A stretch of 64,000 nt of DNA from Paenibacillus radicis (ex Gao et al. 2016). Lineage in GTDB: Bacteria > Bacillota > Bacilli > Paenibacillales > Paenibacillaceae. Location: assembly GCF_014641555.1 (NCBI RefSeq), contig NZ_BMHY01000012.1, forward strand, positions 18,954 through 82,953. The letters are read 5' to 3'. The position numbers and the translations under genes are program-made. Below are positions 1 to 9,711 of the stretch, one piece after another. Every line of letters begins with the position of its first letter. Position 1 is the stretch's first letter. The notes under the pieces were generated by a model, which was not told the DNA's origin, ran no database searches, and saw only the letters and a program-made list of their open reading frames with translations.

Positions 1-30
1 AACGGAACTGTATCGAACAATATTGTAGTA

Positions 31-80
31 AAGAAGCACCTCAATTCCGCTGTAAAGGCGGTATTGAGGTGCTTCTTTTA
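31..80. terminator. Intrinsic terminator, probably bidirectional
   Basis: A 20-bp inverted repeat with one mismatch (arms 31-50 and 58-77, 7-nt loop) has a T-run on its right and an A-run on its left. It can end the minus-strand secreted-protein gene at 170-520 and any gene entering from the left edge. Confidence 0.85.
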
Positions 81-169
81 TGCGAAAGAGATTCCAGGCA
101 AAGCAGGTTGCCCGCGATGTAAAAACGATAGAGGTCATCTGCTTGGTCGCTCTCAATCCATATTATTGG

Positions 170-520
170 CTAATAAACTTGATGCAAACTAGCTGGCTCT
201 ACACCGCCATTAGATCCTTGGAAATCTCCTTTAAGAATATAAGTACCTGAGCTTAGATATCCTAACGATATGTCTATCGGACTCGATGTTGGAGTAATAT
301 TCACGGTAGTTGAAAATACTTTGGAAAGTTGACCATTTGGCGATTTGGAATATAGCGAAAGGACAACGGTATCATTAGTACCACTCCATACAGCAGCATT
401 TAATTTATACTGAGCTGGTTGATATACCGTCAATTCATGCGAAGTCGCTGTGTAGGCGGCAAATGCATGAGTAGAGAAAGAGAAACAAGCGATTAATAGA
501 ATTAAAACGATTTTTTTCAT
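170..520 (-). CDS. Small secreted protein of unknown function
   Basis: This encodes 116 residues. The ATG at 520 is preferred over an in-frame ATG 9 nt upstream because GGGAGG lies 9 nt before it. The N-terminus is a classic Sec signal peptide: MKK, a hydrophobic core LILLIACFSF, and a likely cleavage after AFA near residue 21. The mature part is beta-rich, with alternating hydrophobic and Thr/Ser stretches and the motif YLSSGTYILKGDF, which resembles an extracellular beta-sandwich. I recognise no family. It stands alone, divergent from the sugar operon at 979, and is followed by the terminator at 31-80. Confidence 0.7.
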   Translation of the reverse strand: MKKIVLILLIACFSFSTHAFAAYTATSHELTVYQPAQYKLNAAVWSGTNDTVVLSLYSKSPNGQLSKVFSTTVNITPTSSPIDISLGYLSSGTYILKGDFQGSNGGVEPASLHQVY

Positions 521-978
521 AGAAAACACCTCCCTTCATATTTTGAAATATTAATTAAGGAAAAGTATGTAACGATGTATTATACGCAATTTGTTTATTG
601 CTATGACATTAAAATGGAAATTTGTCATTGATAAACGAAAATCTAAAGTATTTCATGAAGTCACTCAAATGAGTGGCTTCATTTTGTTGCCTATGAAAGG
701 GGTGATAATTAAAGCAATCGATAAATCGCAAATGATGTTAGATATATGTTATTTATTAATATGTACGGAAGACTCATGTTAGATGGTAACGGATTCATTT
801 TTTCGCTTCATTTTTGCAAACGGATTCATTTTCATCTTTTCTTTCAAAAATGTGATTTTAGCATGCAATAATGTGATGAATAGTAACATTTCATTGAAAA
901 GTATCATTTATCGTTGGTCTGGCAAATAGAAACGGCGAACATCCCCCCTTACAATAAAACATGTGAGGAGGGAATGAG
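521..978. other. Intergenic region upstream of the first sugar operon
   Basis: No convincing gene is present. A stem-loop (arms 655-666 and 671-682) is followed by a short T-run. A 14-bp direct repeat, AACGGATTCATTTT, occurs at 788-801 and 819-832, 31 bp apart start to start. That is about three helical turns, so it is a candidate regulator-binding site for the operon starting at 979. I could not assign a promoter with confidence. Confidence 0.45.
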
Positions 979-1935
979 ATGGCAGAGATTGCAGCAATAA
1001 CGGAGAGACAACAAGCGCTCAAGAAGAAGACAAAACTGGGCAGATTACTTAAACAATGGGATTTGCAATTAATGGTAATCCCGGCGCTTCTGCTGATTCT
1101 TGTATTTAGTTATTTTCCGATGTACGGCGTACTTATGGCATTTCAAGACTACAACATTTTCAAGGGGTTCCTAGACAGTCCATGGGCAGGATTCAAACAT
1201 TTCGAAATGTTTTTCCATGCTCCTGAGTTTTACAAAGTCATGCGCAATACGATCGTCATCAGCTTTCTGAAGCTGGTCATCGGGTTCCCGGCGCCGATCG
1301 TTCTAGCGCTCATGCTCAACGAAGTGAAAAACATGTATTTCAAACGAATTGTACAGACCGTCAGCTATTTGCCGCATTTTCTGTCCTGGGTAATCGTCTC
1401 GGGTTTTGCGATTTCGATATTGTCGACGGAAAACGGCAGTTTGAATATTTTGCTTCAGTCGCTCAGACTGATCGACGAGCCGATCGGGTTTCTGTCCATA
1501 CCGGAATACTTCTGGACGATTATCGTCACCACAGGGGTTTGGAAAGAAATTGGATTTGGATCTATCGTCTATCTGGCAGCGATTGCAGGCATTGATCCCA
1601 GCATGTACGAAGCGGCCTCCATCGATGGAGCAAGCCGGTTCAAACAGATTTTTCTCATTACGATTCCAACGATTATGCCTGTCGTCATCATCTTTATGAT
1701 TCTGGCTATCGGCAATCTACTGAGCGCAGGTTTCGAGGATCTCTTGCTCCTCGGCGTCAATCCGGTGTTAAAGCCGGTGGCGGACGTGCTTGATACGTAC
1801 GTATACCGAACAGGTATAAGCGGTCAGCGGTTCTCCTACGCCACGGCGGTTGGCTTGTTCAAAGCGATAATTAGCGTAGGCTTGCTTACTTTCGCCAACT
1901 TACTTGCTCGCAGAACTGGCAACAGCTTATGGTAG
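979..1935 (+). CDS. CUT1 ABC sugar transporter permease (LplB type)
   Basis: This is a 318-residue inner-membrane permease of a carbohydrate ABC importer. After a basic N-terminus it has about six hydrophobic segments, the first near residues 32-52. The cytoplasmic EAA loop that docks on the ATPase is visible around residues 211-230 (EAASIDGASRFKQIFLITIP). LplB/YtcP-type permeases of this length pair with long lipoprotein binding proteins, as here. The start has a good RBS (GTGAGGAGGG). It is first in a cluster of permease, permease, binding protein, response regulator and kinase. The substrate cannot be read from the sequence; oligosaccharides or uronides are typical for the family. Confidence 0.9.
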   Translation: MAEIAAITERQQALKKKTKLGRLLKQWDLQLMVIPALLLILVFSYFPMYGVLMAFQDYNIFKGFLDSPWAGFKHFEMFFHAPEFYKVMRNTIVISFLKLVIGFPAPIVLALMLNEVKNMYFKRIVQTVSYLPHFLSWVIVSGFAISILSTENGSLNILLQSLRLIDEPIGFLSIPEYFWTIIVTTGVWKEIGFGSIVYLAAIAGIDPSMYEAASIDGASRFKQIFLITIPTIMPVVIIFMILAIGNLLSAGFEDLLLLGVNPVLKPVADVLDTYVYRTGISGQRFSYATAVGLFKAIISVGLLTFANLLARRTGNSLW

Positions 1936-1984
1936 ATCGTACTAGCAGCAACAGCATGAGAATGGTGAAGGAGGCACGGCAGCC

Positions 1985-2884
1985 GTGAAAATAAAAGCAA
2001 GCTTCGGCGACCGAAGTTTAACCCTATTCATATACGCAGCATTAGTAATCATTGCTTTTACTACCTTTTATCCGTTTTGGAACGCCGCAGTTGTCTCATT
2101 GAACAAAGGGATGGACACGGCGCTTGGGGGTATTACATTCTGGCCCCGTGCTTTCACTTTAGAAAACTATGAAGTCGTGTTTCAGGACAAACGGATACTG
2201 GAAGCTTTCTATATTTCAGTCATGAGAACTGTGATCGGGACGATCGCTTCCATTCTGATGACCGCGATATTCGCTTACGGCATGACGAAGCGCGAGCTGA
2301 TGGGACGTAAATTTTATATGATCGCCTGCATCATTACGATGTATTTCAGCGGTGGTCTCATCCCGACATTCCTCGTTATTCGCGGCCTAGGTCTGATGGA
2401 TTCATTCTGGGTGTTTATCATTCCTGGTTTGATCAGCGTGTGGAACATGATCATATTCCGTACATTCTTCAATGGGCTTCCAGCCGGTCTGGAAGAATCG
2501 GCGAAAATCGACGGCTGCGGTTATTGGTCGACGTTTTTCCGGATTGTACTTCCTTTGTCAGGTCCGGTTATTGCAACGCTCGCCCTGTTCACCGCGGTGG
2601 GTCACTGGAACGACTGGTTCTACCCAAGCATTTATATTACCAAAGAAAAGCTTATCCCTATTCAGACGATGCTTCAGCAAATTCTGAATTCCAATATTAT
2701 GAGCGAGCAGATGTCGCAGCTCGACTCCGCTTCGCAAAGCAGGCTTTCCTCGATGAAGAGCATTACAAGCAAATCGCTGTCGATGGCGACGATGATGGTC
2801 GCAACACTGCCGATCATCATGGTATACCCATTTGTGCAGAAGTACTTTGTAAAAGGCGTTCTGGTCGGATCTTTGAAAGAGTAG
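1985..2884 (+). CDS. CUT1 ABC sugar transporter permease (LplC/YtcP type)
   Basis: This is the second permease of the importer, 299 residues, with a GTG start at 1985 preceded by AAGGAGG about 9 nt upstream. It has six predicted membrane segments and an EAA loop around residues 169-190 (LEESAKIDGCGYWSTFFRIV), where E-E-S replaces the classical EAA, as is common in MalG-like subunits. It lies 49 nt after the first permease and 96 nt before the binding protein, consistent with one transcript. No ATP-binding subunit is encoded nearby, so a shared MsmX-like ATPase is inferred. Confidence 0.9.
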   Translation: MKIKASFGDRSLTLFIYAALVIIAFTTFYPFWNAAVVSLNKGMDTALGGITFWPRAFTLENYEVVFQDKRILEAFYISVMRTVIGTIASILMTAIFAYGMTKRELMGRKFYMIACIITMYFSGGLIPTFLVIRGLGLMDSFWVFIIPGLISVWNMIIFRTFFNGLPAGLEESAKIDGCGYWSTFFRIVLPLSGPVIATLALFTAVGHWNDWFYPSIYITKEKLIPIQTMLQQILNSNIMSEQMSQLDSASQSRLSSMKSITSKSLSMATMMVATLPIIMVYPFVQKYFVKGVLVGSLKE

Positions 2885-2980
2885 CTTGCTTTATCTTCAA
2901 CGTGAGACGGATTGTTAAACCTCATGGTCGACAAATCCGTTTCCGCTGAACATAATTAAATGAAGAGAGGGGTTTACAGA

Positions 2981-4663
2981 ATGAACAGATGGAGAAAATC
3001 GGCATTTCTAGTATTGGCCTTGATGCTCGTAGCAGTTGCGGCGCTGGCCGGCTGCAGCAGTTCGAATGAGGGCAAAGGAAACAATGGGAATAGCAATTCA
3101 AGCCCGTCCCCTAGCACGACAACGGATAGCGGCGGTGAAACGGCTGCTGCAGGTTTTGAGCTTGGCAGCGAGCCGCTCAGCTTCTCATTCTATGGACATT
3201 ATGATTGGTACACAATGCCGCCTTGGGGCGGCGACGAGGCAACAAAATGGATTAAAGAAAACAAAAAAATCGACATTACGCCAGTTCAATCCGGCGGCAA
3301 TGCTGCTCAAAAGCTGAACACGATGATCGCTTCGGGCAAACTGCCTGACGTCATCTGGCTTGACCGCGGCGCCGATGTAGAACGTCTGCGTGCAGCAGAC
3401 ATGCTCGTTCCTTTCGATGAATATTTGGATAAATATCCGAACTTTAAGAAGTGGGTAGGCGAAGAAGCGATTAACATGCTTCGCTCCAGCGACGGCAAAA
3501 TCTATCAGTTCCCGAACTGGTATACGTCGCAGCCAATCGGCAACTCCGGTTACCTGGTGAACAAAAAAATCTATGAATCGCTTGGTTCGCCTGCTATTGA
3601 GACAACTGACGATTTCTACAACTACTTGAAACAAGTGAAAGAAAAATATCCGAACGTAACGCCGTTTAACCCGGATTTGGCGATTGACGGTCAAGGTCTG
3701 GACGTATTGTTCGGCGGCTTCGCAAATGATTACACGCCTGCTTACGTAGCTAATCGCGCTGTACCGCAAGGCGACAAGCTGACTTCTCTGTTTGTAGACC
3801 CGGTATTCCGCGAATCGATGCAATATGCAAGCAAGCTGTTCCGCGAGAAGCTGATGTCGCAGGACGCTTTGACACAAACGAAGGACCAAGTGAAAGAGCA
3901 AGCTTATAACGGCACAGCTGCTGTATTTGCAGGCGCCAGCCCGACAGAGTACGGCGCAGTAGGCGATGCCGAGCTGAAGAAAAAAGATCCAAACGACGGC
4001 TACATTATGATCTGGCCGGTTCACAAAGAAGGCGTGGACAAAAACAAAGTATGGACGGGTACGTACACCCAACTGGGCTGGAACGTAAGCGTCATTACGA
4101 AATCCGCTAAAGATCCTGAGAAAATTTTCGCATTCCTCGACTACTTGACTGGACCAGAAGGCACACGGACATTGTTCTGGGGACCTGAAGGCAAGTACTG
4201 GAACGGACATGACGAAGACGGTGCTCCTATCTTTACGGAAGCATACGATACAGACGTAGAAGGCCGTACGAAAATGATGGATGCGACTGTTAACTTCCAA
4301 TGGAACGGCAACAGCGTATTTATCGATAAGTCGAAAATGAAGCATGAGCTCACGCTTCCAGTTGAGAAACAAAGCTGGGAAGCTCGTTGGCAAAACGAGA
4401 TTACTTGGAAAACGCAGGACAACGCGACGCAATTCATCAACATGGCGCCGGCTCCGGATTCCCCGGAAGGCATCATTGCATCAAGCTTCGAGGAGATTTA
4501 TAAAGAAGCTAGAGCCAAAGCGCTTTATGCAAAAAGCGACGAGGAAGTCCTTTCGATCCTCGATAAAGCGGAGAAGGACGCGCAAGCGGTCGGCTACGAC
4601 AAATTGCTCGCTTACAAAACTGCAAAATGGCAAGAAAACCTGAAAAGCATGCAAGGTAATTAA
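2981..4663 (+). CDS. Extracellular sugar-binding lipoprotein (LplA type)
   Basis: This is a 560-residue solute-binding protein of the CUT1 importer. I start it at 2981, where AGAGAGGGG lies 8 nt upstream; a further ATG at 2960 has no RBS. The lipoprotein signal ends in LAGC, with the lipidated cysteine at residue 25, followed by a Ser/Asn/Gly-rich tether to about residue 60. The remainder is a large two-lobed binding fold of the LplA/YtcQ length class, longer than MalE-type proteins. Aromatic-rich stretches such as WYTMPPWGGDEATKW are plausible sugar contacts. The terminator-like hairpin downstream probably makes this the most abundant message segment of the operon. Confidence 0.9.
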   Translation: MNRWRKSAFLVLALMLVAVAALAGCSSSNEGKGNNGNSNSSPSPSTTTDSGGETAAAGFELGSEPLSFSFYGHYDWYTMPPWGGDEATKWIKENKKIDITPVQSGGNAAQKLNTMIASGKLPDVIWLDRGADVERLRAADMLVPFDEYLDKYPNFKKWVGEEAINMLRSSDGKIYQFPNWYTSQPIGNSGYLVNKKIYESLGSPAIETTDDFYNYLKQVKEKYPNVTPFNPDLAIDGQGLDVLFGGFANDYTPAYVANRAVPQGDKLTSLFVDPVFRESMQYASKLFREKLMSQDALTQTKDQVKEQAYNGTAAVFAGASPTEYGAVGDAELKKKDPNDGYIMIWPVHKEGVDKNKVWTGTYTQLGWNVSVITKSAKDPEKIFAFLDYLTGPEGTRTLFWGPEGKYWNGHDEDGAPIFTEAYDTDVEGRTKMMDATVNFQWNGNSVFIDKSKMKHELTLPVEKQSWEARWQNEITWKTQDNATQFINMAPAPDSPEGIIASSFEEIYKEARAKALYAKSDEEVLSILDKAEKDAQAVGYDKLLAYKTAKWQENLKSMQGN

Positions 4664-4695
4664 CATCGGGCATTATCTCGGGTTATAATAGGTAA

Positions 4696-4737
4696 AAACG
4701 GTCGCCGTCCTCTTAGGGACGGCGATGCCGTTTTGAG
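4696..4737 (+). terminator. Terminator or attenuator after the binding-protein gene
   Basis: A GC-rich hairpin (arms about 4696-4710 and 4716-4734, with a small bulge) is followed by TTTTG. It lies between the binding-protein gene and the response-regulator gene. It may reduce transcription of the two-component genes relative to the transporter. Confidence 0.7.
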
Positions 4738-4780
4738 CCTGTCCCTTCATTTCTATTCTTTTTCAAACGGAGATGATCCC

Positions 4781-5605
4781 ATGTATAAAGTATTGATTGC
4801 GGATGATGAAGTATTAGATCTCGAAGGAATGCGCACATTTATTCCATGGACCGAACTGGGACTGGAAGTGGTCGCAGCAGTTCATAACGGCTTTGCCGCT
4901 TATGATGTATTAATGGAGAAAGAGATTGATATTCTCGTATCAGACATCCATATGCCCAGCATGTCCGGGCTGGAGCTTGCTCGCAAAGCGCTTGATTCAG
5001 GCAGATGCAGCGACTTGCGGATTGTTTTTGTAAGCGGTTATCAGGATTTTCACTACGTGAAGCAAGCGTTGTCATTAAAGGCCTACAGCTATGTGCTGAA
5101 GCCGATGGACGATAATGAACTCATTAAGGCGCTTGTTGCGATAACGAAGGATTTGAATCAGGAACGGGAACGTCAGGCTAAGGAACAACAGCTCAGGGAT
5201 ACGTACTTGCAAGCGATTCAGCATCAAAACAAAGAAACCGCTGCCATTGTGCCCCCGTTGTTCAATGCGGGCGGTGAACTAAAGAAGAATACGAAGCTCA
5301 TTCATGAGATGATCCAATATATGAAGCAGCATATGAATCAGAGTTTGACGCTCAAAGAAGTGGCAGACCACTTTTGTTTTTCGCCGAACTATTTGGGGTT
5401 AATGTTCAAGGAAGAGACGGGCAAAACGTTCAGCGAATATGTTATTTCTCTGCGGATGGAGAAGGCAGGAGAGCTGCTTAAAGATCCAAAGGTGAAAATC
5501 TACGAGGTTGCCGATCTCGTCGGCTATCGGTACATGCCCTATTTCAGCAGACAATTCAAAGAGACGTTCGGGATGACACCGATCGAATTCAGGAGAAAAA
5601 TTTGA
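4781..5605 (+). CDS. AraC-family response regulator (YesN type)
   Basis: This encodes 274 residues. The start at 4781 is chosen because GGAG lies 8 nt upstream and the receiver domain then begins immediately (MYKVLIADDE). The receiver spans about residues 1-120, with acidic residues D8 and D9, phospho-acceptor D55 (VSDIHMPS) and the conserved lysine in VLKPMDD. The C-terminal ~100 residues hold two AraC helix-turn-helix motifs (SLTLKEVADHFCFSPNYLGL and the later YEVADLVGYRYMPYFSRQFK). Its stop codon overlaps the start of the kinase gene. By family it is expected to activate the adjacent importer. Confidence 0.92.
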   Translation: MYKVLIADDEVLDLEGMRTFIPWTELGLEVVAAVHNGFAAYDVLMEKEIDILVSDIHMPSMSGLELARKALDSGRCSDLRIVFVSGYQDFHYVKQALSLKAYSYVLKPMDDNELIKALVAITKDLNQERERQAKEQQLRDTYLQAIQHQNKETAAIVPPLFNAGGELKKNTKLIHEMIQYMKQHMNQSLTLKEVADHFCFSPNYLGLMFKEETGKTFSEYVISLRMEKAGELLKDPKVKIYEVADLVGYRYMPYFSRQFKETFGMTPIEFRRKI

Positions 5606-7398
5606 CGATGGCTGGAGCACCTCTGCATAAGCAAGAACGAAGCTTCATTCCATTTGGCGTGAAGCTTCTCGTATCGTACATTCTGCTGATCGTCATCCCG
5701 ATCTTTATTTTCGGATATATCGCCAATTCCATTATGGTAGATTCGATTCGTACGCAGACGAAAACGGCGATTAAGGGCACGCTGCAGCAGATTCAGGACA
5801 ATATGATGTACAAGATCGACGATACGACCAGACTCTCAGATTTATTGTATTTCGATTCCAAGCTGTCCAAGCAGCTGATGCATTACGAAGAGGGATGGGT
5901 GAGCTATGAAGCGACGACCAACCTGCTTATGCCTAAGTTCTGGCAGACAATTGAATCGACCAATCGGAACGTATGGCTGACGATCTATTTCAGCAACGAA
6001 ACACTCCCGGAAATCTATTATGACACCTCAAATATCGATCCGTTGAGAATTAAGGGCCGGTTCTTTGATGTCATGCATTTGAAGCGGATCGAGCATAAGG
6101 AATGGTATGCTGATTTTCCGAAGGAAAAATTCGGCGAGACGATGGAATGGAAGCAGGTTGAGGATGATGCCAAGTACGGCCGGATTTCGCTGCTGCGGCG
6201 TATCGTCGATACGACGGACCCGACTAAGCTAAAGGAAATTGGCTTTGTGCGAATCAGCACTTACTTGAACGACATCTTTCAGAGCGTCGATTATCATAAA
6301 ATCGGTGGCGACAGCACGCTCGTCATTACGAATGAAAACGGCCATCTGCTTTATTCATCGGGAAGTGCTGTTCAGTCAGAGGATGAATTCCGCAATGAGG
6401 CGAGCAGCGGAAGCCATTTAACGATCGATCAGACGCTTCCGGGCTTAGGGTGGAAATTGACGGCGTTGATCCCTTCTTCCGTATTTGAGGAGGATAGGAA
6501 GAAGGTCGACAGGCTGACGATCATTATTTGCCTGCTATGCGGTATCGTTATCTCTTTTGTCGCAGCCTTCGTGTCCCGTACATTTTCCCGTCGTGTTCTG
6601 AAGGTTGTATCGGTGCTTCAATCTTTCCGTCAGGGAGATTTTCATAGACGCATCCAATACAGCGGCAATGATGAGTTTACGACGATTGCAGCTTCGCTGA
6701 ACGAGCTCGGGAAAAAGACGCAAAGCTTGATTGAAGAGGTGTATGTAACGAACTTGAAGAAAAAGGAAGCGGAGCTGGAAGTGCTGCAAGCGCAGATCAA
6801 TCCGCATTTCCTATACAATACGCTTTCTTCGATTAGCCGTCTTGCCAAATTCGGCGAGGTGGACAAGCAGCATCAGATGGTCATGAACCTGGCTAAGTTC
6901 TACAGGCTGACGCTGAACGAAGGGCAGACGATCATTCCTATCGCTAAGGAAATCGAGCAAGTGAAGGCCTATATGGATATTCAGCAAATCAAATACGCGG
7001 AGCGGGTCGAGGTCGTCTATGAGATTGATCCGTCGATACTTCCTTATTCGGCCGTGAAGCTCATCCTGCAGCCCTTTATTGAGAACGCTCTGGAGCACGC
7101 TTGGCGGGGCGATCGAATTCAGATTCGAATTGTCGGAGGCTGGCAGGACGATGCGATGATTTTCTTCCACATTATCGATAATGGAAGCGGCATGCCGCAG
7201 TCGACAATAGATGGCATATTTAACGAGACGGCGGCCGCTGAGCGCAGTGGCTACGGCATCCGCAACGTTCACGAGCGCATCCAGCTTTACTATGGCAAAG
7301 AATACGGCGTTGCCATTGAGAGTGAGCCGGGTGAAGGAACTTGTGTACAAGTGATGATTCCGGCGCAGATCCATCCAATCGCTAATTCGGAAAGTTAA
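5602..7398 (+). CDS. Sensor histidine kinase, YesM type
   Basis: This membrane kinase has 598 residues. The TTG at 5602 overlaps the regulator stop codon and lies 6 nt after AGGAG; an ATG at 5608 is the alternative. A first membrane helix lies near residues 20-40, an extracellular sensor region runs to about 300, and a second helix (IIICLLCGIVISFVAAFV) is followed by HAMP. The His_kinase motif QINPHFLYNT gives H402 as phosphorylation site. The ATPase domain shows LQPFIENALEHAW, DNGSGMP and GYGIRNVHERIQ. It presumably senses the sugar or the loaded binding protein outside the cell and phosphorylates the regulator upstream. Confidence 0.92.
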   Translation: MTMAGAPLHKQERSFIPFGVKLLVSYILLIVIPIFIFGYIANSIMVDSIRTQTKTAIKGTLQQIQDNMMYKIDDTTRLSDLLYFDSKLSKQLMHYEEGWVSYEATTNLLMPKFWQTIESTNRNVWLTIYFSNETLPEIYYDTSNIDPLRIKGRFFDVMHLKRIEHKEWYADFPKEKFGETMEWKQVEDDAKYGRISLLRRIVDTTDPTKLKEIGFVRISTYLNDIFQSVDYHKIGGDSTLVITNENGHLLYSSGSAVQSEDEFRNEASSGSHLTIDQTLPGLGWKLTALIPSSVFEEDRKKVDRLTIIICLLCGIVISFVAAFVSRTFSRRVLKVVSVLQSFRQGDFHRRIQYSGNDEFTTIAASLNELGKKTQSLIEEVYVTNLKKKEAELEVLQAQINPHFLYNTLSSISRLAKFGEVDKQHQMVMNLAKFYRLTLNEGQTIIPIAKEIEQVKAYMDIQQIKYAERVEVVYEIDPSILPYSAVKLILQPFIENALEHAWRGDRIQIRIVGGWQDDAMIFFHIIDNGSGMPQSTIDGIFNETAAAERSGYGIRNVHERIQLYYGKEYGVAIESEPGEGTCVQVMIPAQIHPIANSES

Positions 7399-7429
7399 CG
7401 ATTTTCGGGCGATTACCATGACTCCATAG

Positions 7430-7458
7430 TTGACGCAACGCCGCTCTTACAGGATAAT
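7430..7458 (+). promoter_or_regulatory. Sigma-A-type promoter for rel
   Basis: TTGACG (7430-7435) and GATAAT (7453-7458) are separated by 17 bp, in the gap between the kinase gene and rel, about 65 bp before the rel start. Confidence 0.65.
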
Positions 7459-7523
7459 ATTAAGAAAACTCGGAAAATGCGGAATCGGAGTCGAACCGAA
7501 GGCTTTTCAGAAAGGGAATTTTC

Positions 7524-9695
7524 ATGGGCATTGAGCAGTTACTCGAAAAGGCATCGGCCTATATGAAGGAACAAGACTTATTACGCATAAGGGAAGCCTA
7601 TGAGTTTGCGGAGCAAGCCCATCATGGACAAGTGCGCAAATCAGGGGAGCCTTATATATTGCACCCGGTTGCGGTAGCCGATATATTGGTCGATATGCAG
7701 ATGGACGTGCTGTCGATTATAACAGCGCTGCTGCATGACGTCGTTGAGGATACGACTGTGGATTTGGAGACAGTGCGGTCGAAATTTGGCGAAACCTGCG
7801 CAATGCTTGTCGACGGCTTGACAAAGCTGGAGAAGATTCGTTTTCGTTCGAAGGAAGAACAGCAGAATGAGAATTACCGCAAAATGTTCGTGGCGATGGC
7901 CCAAGACATTCGCGTCATTCTCATTAAGTTGGCCGACCGGCTCCATAATATGCGTACGCTGAAATTCCAGTCAGAGGAAGCGCAGCGGCGAATCGCTTAC
8001 GAAACGCTTGAAATCTTTTGTCCAATTGCACACCGGCTCGGTATTTCCGCGATCAAATGGGAGATGGAGGATATTGCCCTCCGCTATTTGAACCCGCAGC
8101 AATATTACCGCATTGCCAATTTAATGAAGAAGAAACGTGCGGAACGGATGCAATTCATTTCTGACGTTATTTTCCGTATTAAAGAAAAGCTTGAGGAAAT
8201 GGGCATTGAAGGAGATATATCCGGACGTCCTAAACATATATACAGCATTTATAAAAAGATGACGGCGAAAAACAAGCAGTTTAATGAAATTTATGATCTG
8301 ATGGCAATCCGCATCATCGTGGAGAACATTAAAGACTGCTATGCTACGCTAGGCATTATTCATACGTTGTGGAAGCCAATGCCTGGCCGCTTCAAAGACT
8401 ATATCGCGATGCCGAAGGCGAATATGTACCAGTCCTTGCATACGACCGTAATCGGACCTAACGGAGAACCGACAGAAGTGCAAATCCGGACCGTCGATAT
8501 GCATCGTACCTCGGAATACGGTATCGCGGCTCACTGGGCATACAAAGAAGGCTCACTTGTTCCTGGAGGCAATTTCGAGGATAAAATGTCCTGGTTCCGC
8601 GAAATTCTGGAGCTGCAGAACGAAACTCGCGATGCGGCAGAATTTATGGAATCGCTCAAAATGGACTTTTTCTCCGACTTGGTATTCGTCTTTACGCCAA
8701 ACGGCGAAGTCATCGAGCTGCCGGCTGGATCCGTGCCGCTTGATTTCGCTTACCGGATTCATACAGAAGTCGGCAACCGGACGATTGGCGCGAAAGTGAA
8801 CGGCCGGATTGTGCCGCTTGACCATAAGCTGAAAACCGGCGATATCGTTGAGATTTTGACCTCCAAGCATTCTTACGGACCTAGCCAAGACTGGGTTAAA
8901 ATCGCGCAATCCTCCCATGCACGGAGTAAGATCCGCCAATGGTTCAAGAAAGAGAAGCGTGAAGAGAATGTTGCCAAAGGCCGCGATATGCTCGAGCGCG
9001 AGTTAAAGCGTCTTGGCCTGGAGCCGCACGTTTGGCTGGCGGATGATAAGCTGCAGGAAGCGGCTGCGAAATTTGCGTTCAACGATATCGAGGATATGAT
9101 GAGTGCGATTGGCTTTGGCGGCATTACCGCGGCACAGATCTGTACGAAGCTGACGGAAAAGCTGCGCAAAGAAGCAGAAAAAAGCAATGAGCTCATTATC
9201 GAGAAGGAATCGAAAGCGAGCAGCCGTAAAAACCGTCCGACGCATGGCGTAACCGTTAAAGGTATCGATAATCTGCTCGTTCGTTTTGCACGCTGCTGCA
9301 ATCCAGTTCCGGGTGATGAGATCGTCGGTTATATTACGCGCGGACGCGGTGTCTCCGTACACCGGATGGACTGCCAGAACATTCCGTTCGGCACGGATGG
9401 TGAAGAAGCGGAACGCGTTATTGAAGTGGAATGGGAAGCTTCGATCGAATCCAATTACAGTGTGGATATTGAAATTGCCGGACATGACCGCGACGGCTTG
9501 TTGAATGAAGTGCTGCAGGCGGTTTCGGAGAGCAAGACCAATATATCGGCCGTCACTGGACGTTCGGTCAAAAATAAAATGGTTATGATTCATATGACGG
9601 TGCTTATCCGCAACATCGACCACTTGTCTTCTGTTGTCGAGAAGATCAAGCGGGTGCAGGATATTTATTCGGTTCAACGTATTATGAACAGCTAA
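7524..9695 (+). CDS. rel: Bifunctional (p)ppGpp synthetase/hydrolase
   Basis: This is a 723-residue long RelA/SpoT homologue that makes and degrades the alarmone (p)ppGpp. The N-terminal HD hydrolase domain is intact (HHGQVRKSGEPYILHPV, then LLHDVVEDT near residues 68-76), so it should be bifunctional. The synthetase domain follows (FKDYIAMPKANMYQSLHTTV, about residues 290-310). The TGS domain begins at VFVFTPNGEVIELP (about 390). The conserved Cys-Cys region is RFARCCNPVPGDEI, and an ACT domain ends the protein. The length matches Bacillus RelA. The RBS AAAGGGA precedes ATG 7524. It is followed 16 nt later by dtd, the same order as in B. subtilis. Confidence 0.97.
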   Translation: MGIEQLLEKASAYMKEQDLLRIREAYEFAEQAHHGQVRKSGEPYILHPVAVADILVDMQMDVLSIITALLHDVVEDTTVDLETVRSKFGETCAMLVDGLTKLEKIRFRSKEEQQNENYRKMFVAMAQDIRVILIKLADRLHNMRTLKFQSEEAQRRIAYETLEIFCPIAHRLGISAIKWEMEDIALRYLNPQQYYRIANLMKKKRAERMQFISDVIFRIKEKLEEMGIEGDISGRPKHIYSIYKKMTAKNKQFNEIYDLMAIRIIVENIKDCYATLGIIHTLWKPMPGRFKDYIAMPKANMYQSLHTTVIGPNGEPTEVQIRTVDMHRTSEYGIAAHWAYKEGSLVPGGNFEDKMSWFREILELQNETRDAAEFMESLKMDFFSDLVFVFTPNGEVIELPAGSVPLDFAYRIHTEVGNRTIGAKVNGRIVPLDHKLKTGDIVEILTSKHSYGPSQDWVKIAQSSHARSKIRQWFKKEKREENVAKGRDMLERELKRLGLEPHVWLADDKLQEAAAKFAFNDIEDMMSAIGFGGITAAQICTKLTEKLRKEAEKSNELIIEKESKASSRKNRPTHGVTVKGIDNLLVRFARCCNPVPGDEIVGYITRGRGVSVHRMDCQNIPFGTDGEEAERVIEVEWEASIESNYSVDIEIAGHDRDGLLNEVLQAVSESKTNISAVTGRSVKNKMVMIHMTVLIRNIDHLSSVVEKIKRVQDIYSVQRIMNS

Positions 9696-9711
9696 TCGGA
9701 GGTTTACGGCA

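Noticed and set aside
591..782. 63-residue plus-strand frame near the start of the window
   Set aside because: It spans a hairpin, has no RBS and no protein-like pattern.
3185..4432. Long minus-strand frame inside the first binding-protein gene
   Set aside because: It is the antisense frame of a clear lipoprotein gene and shows no domain.
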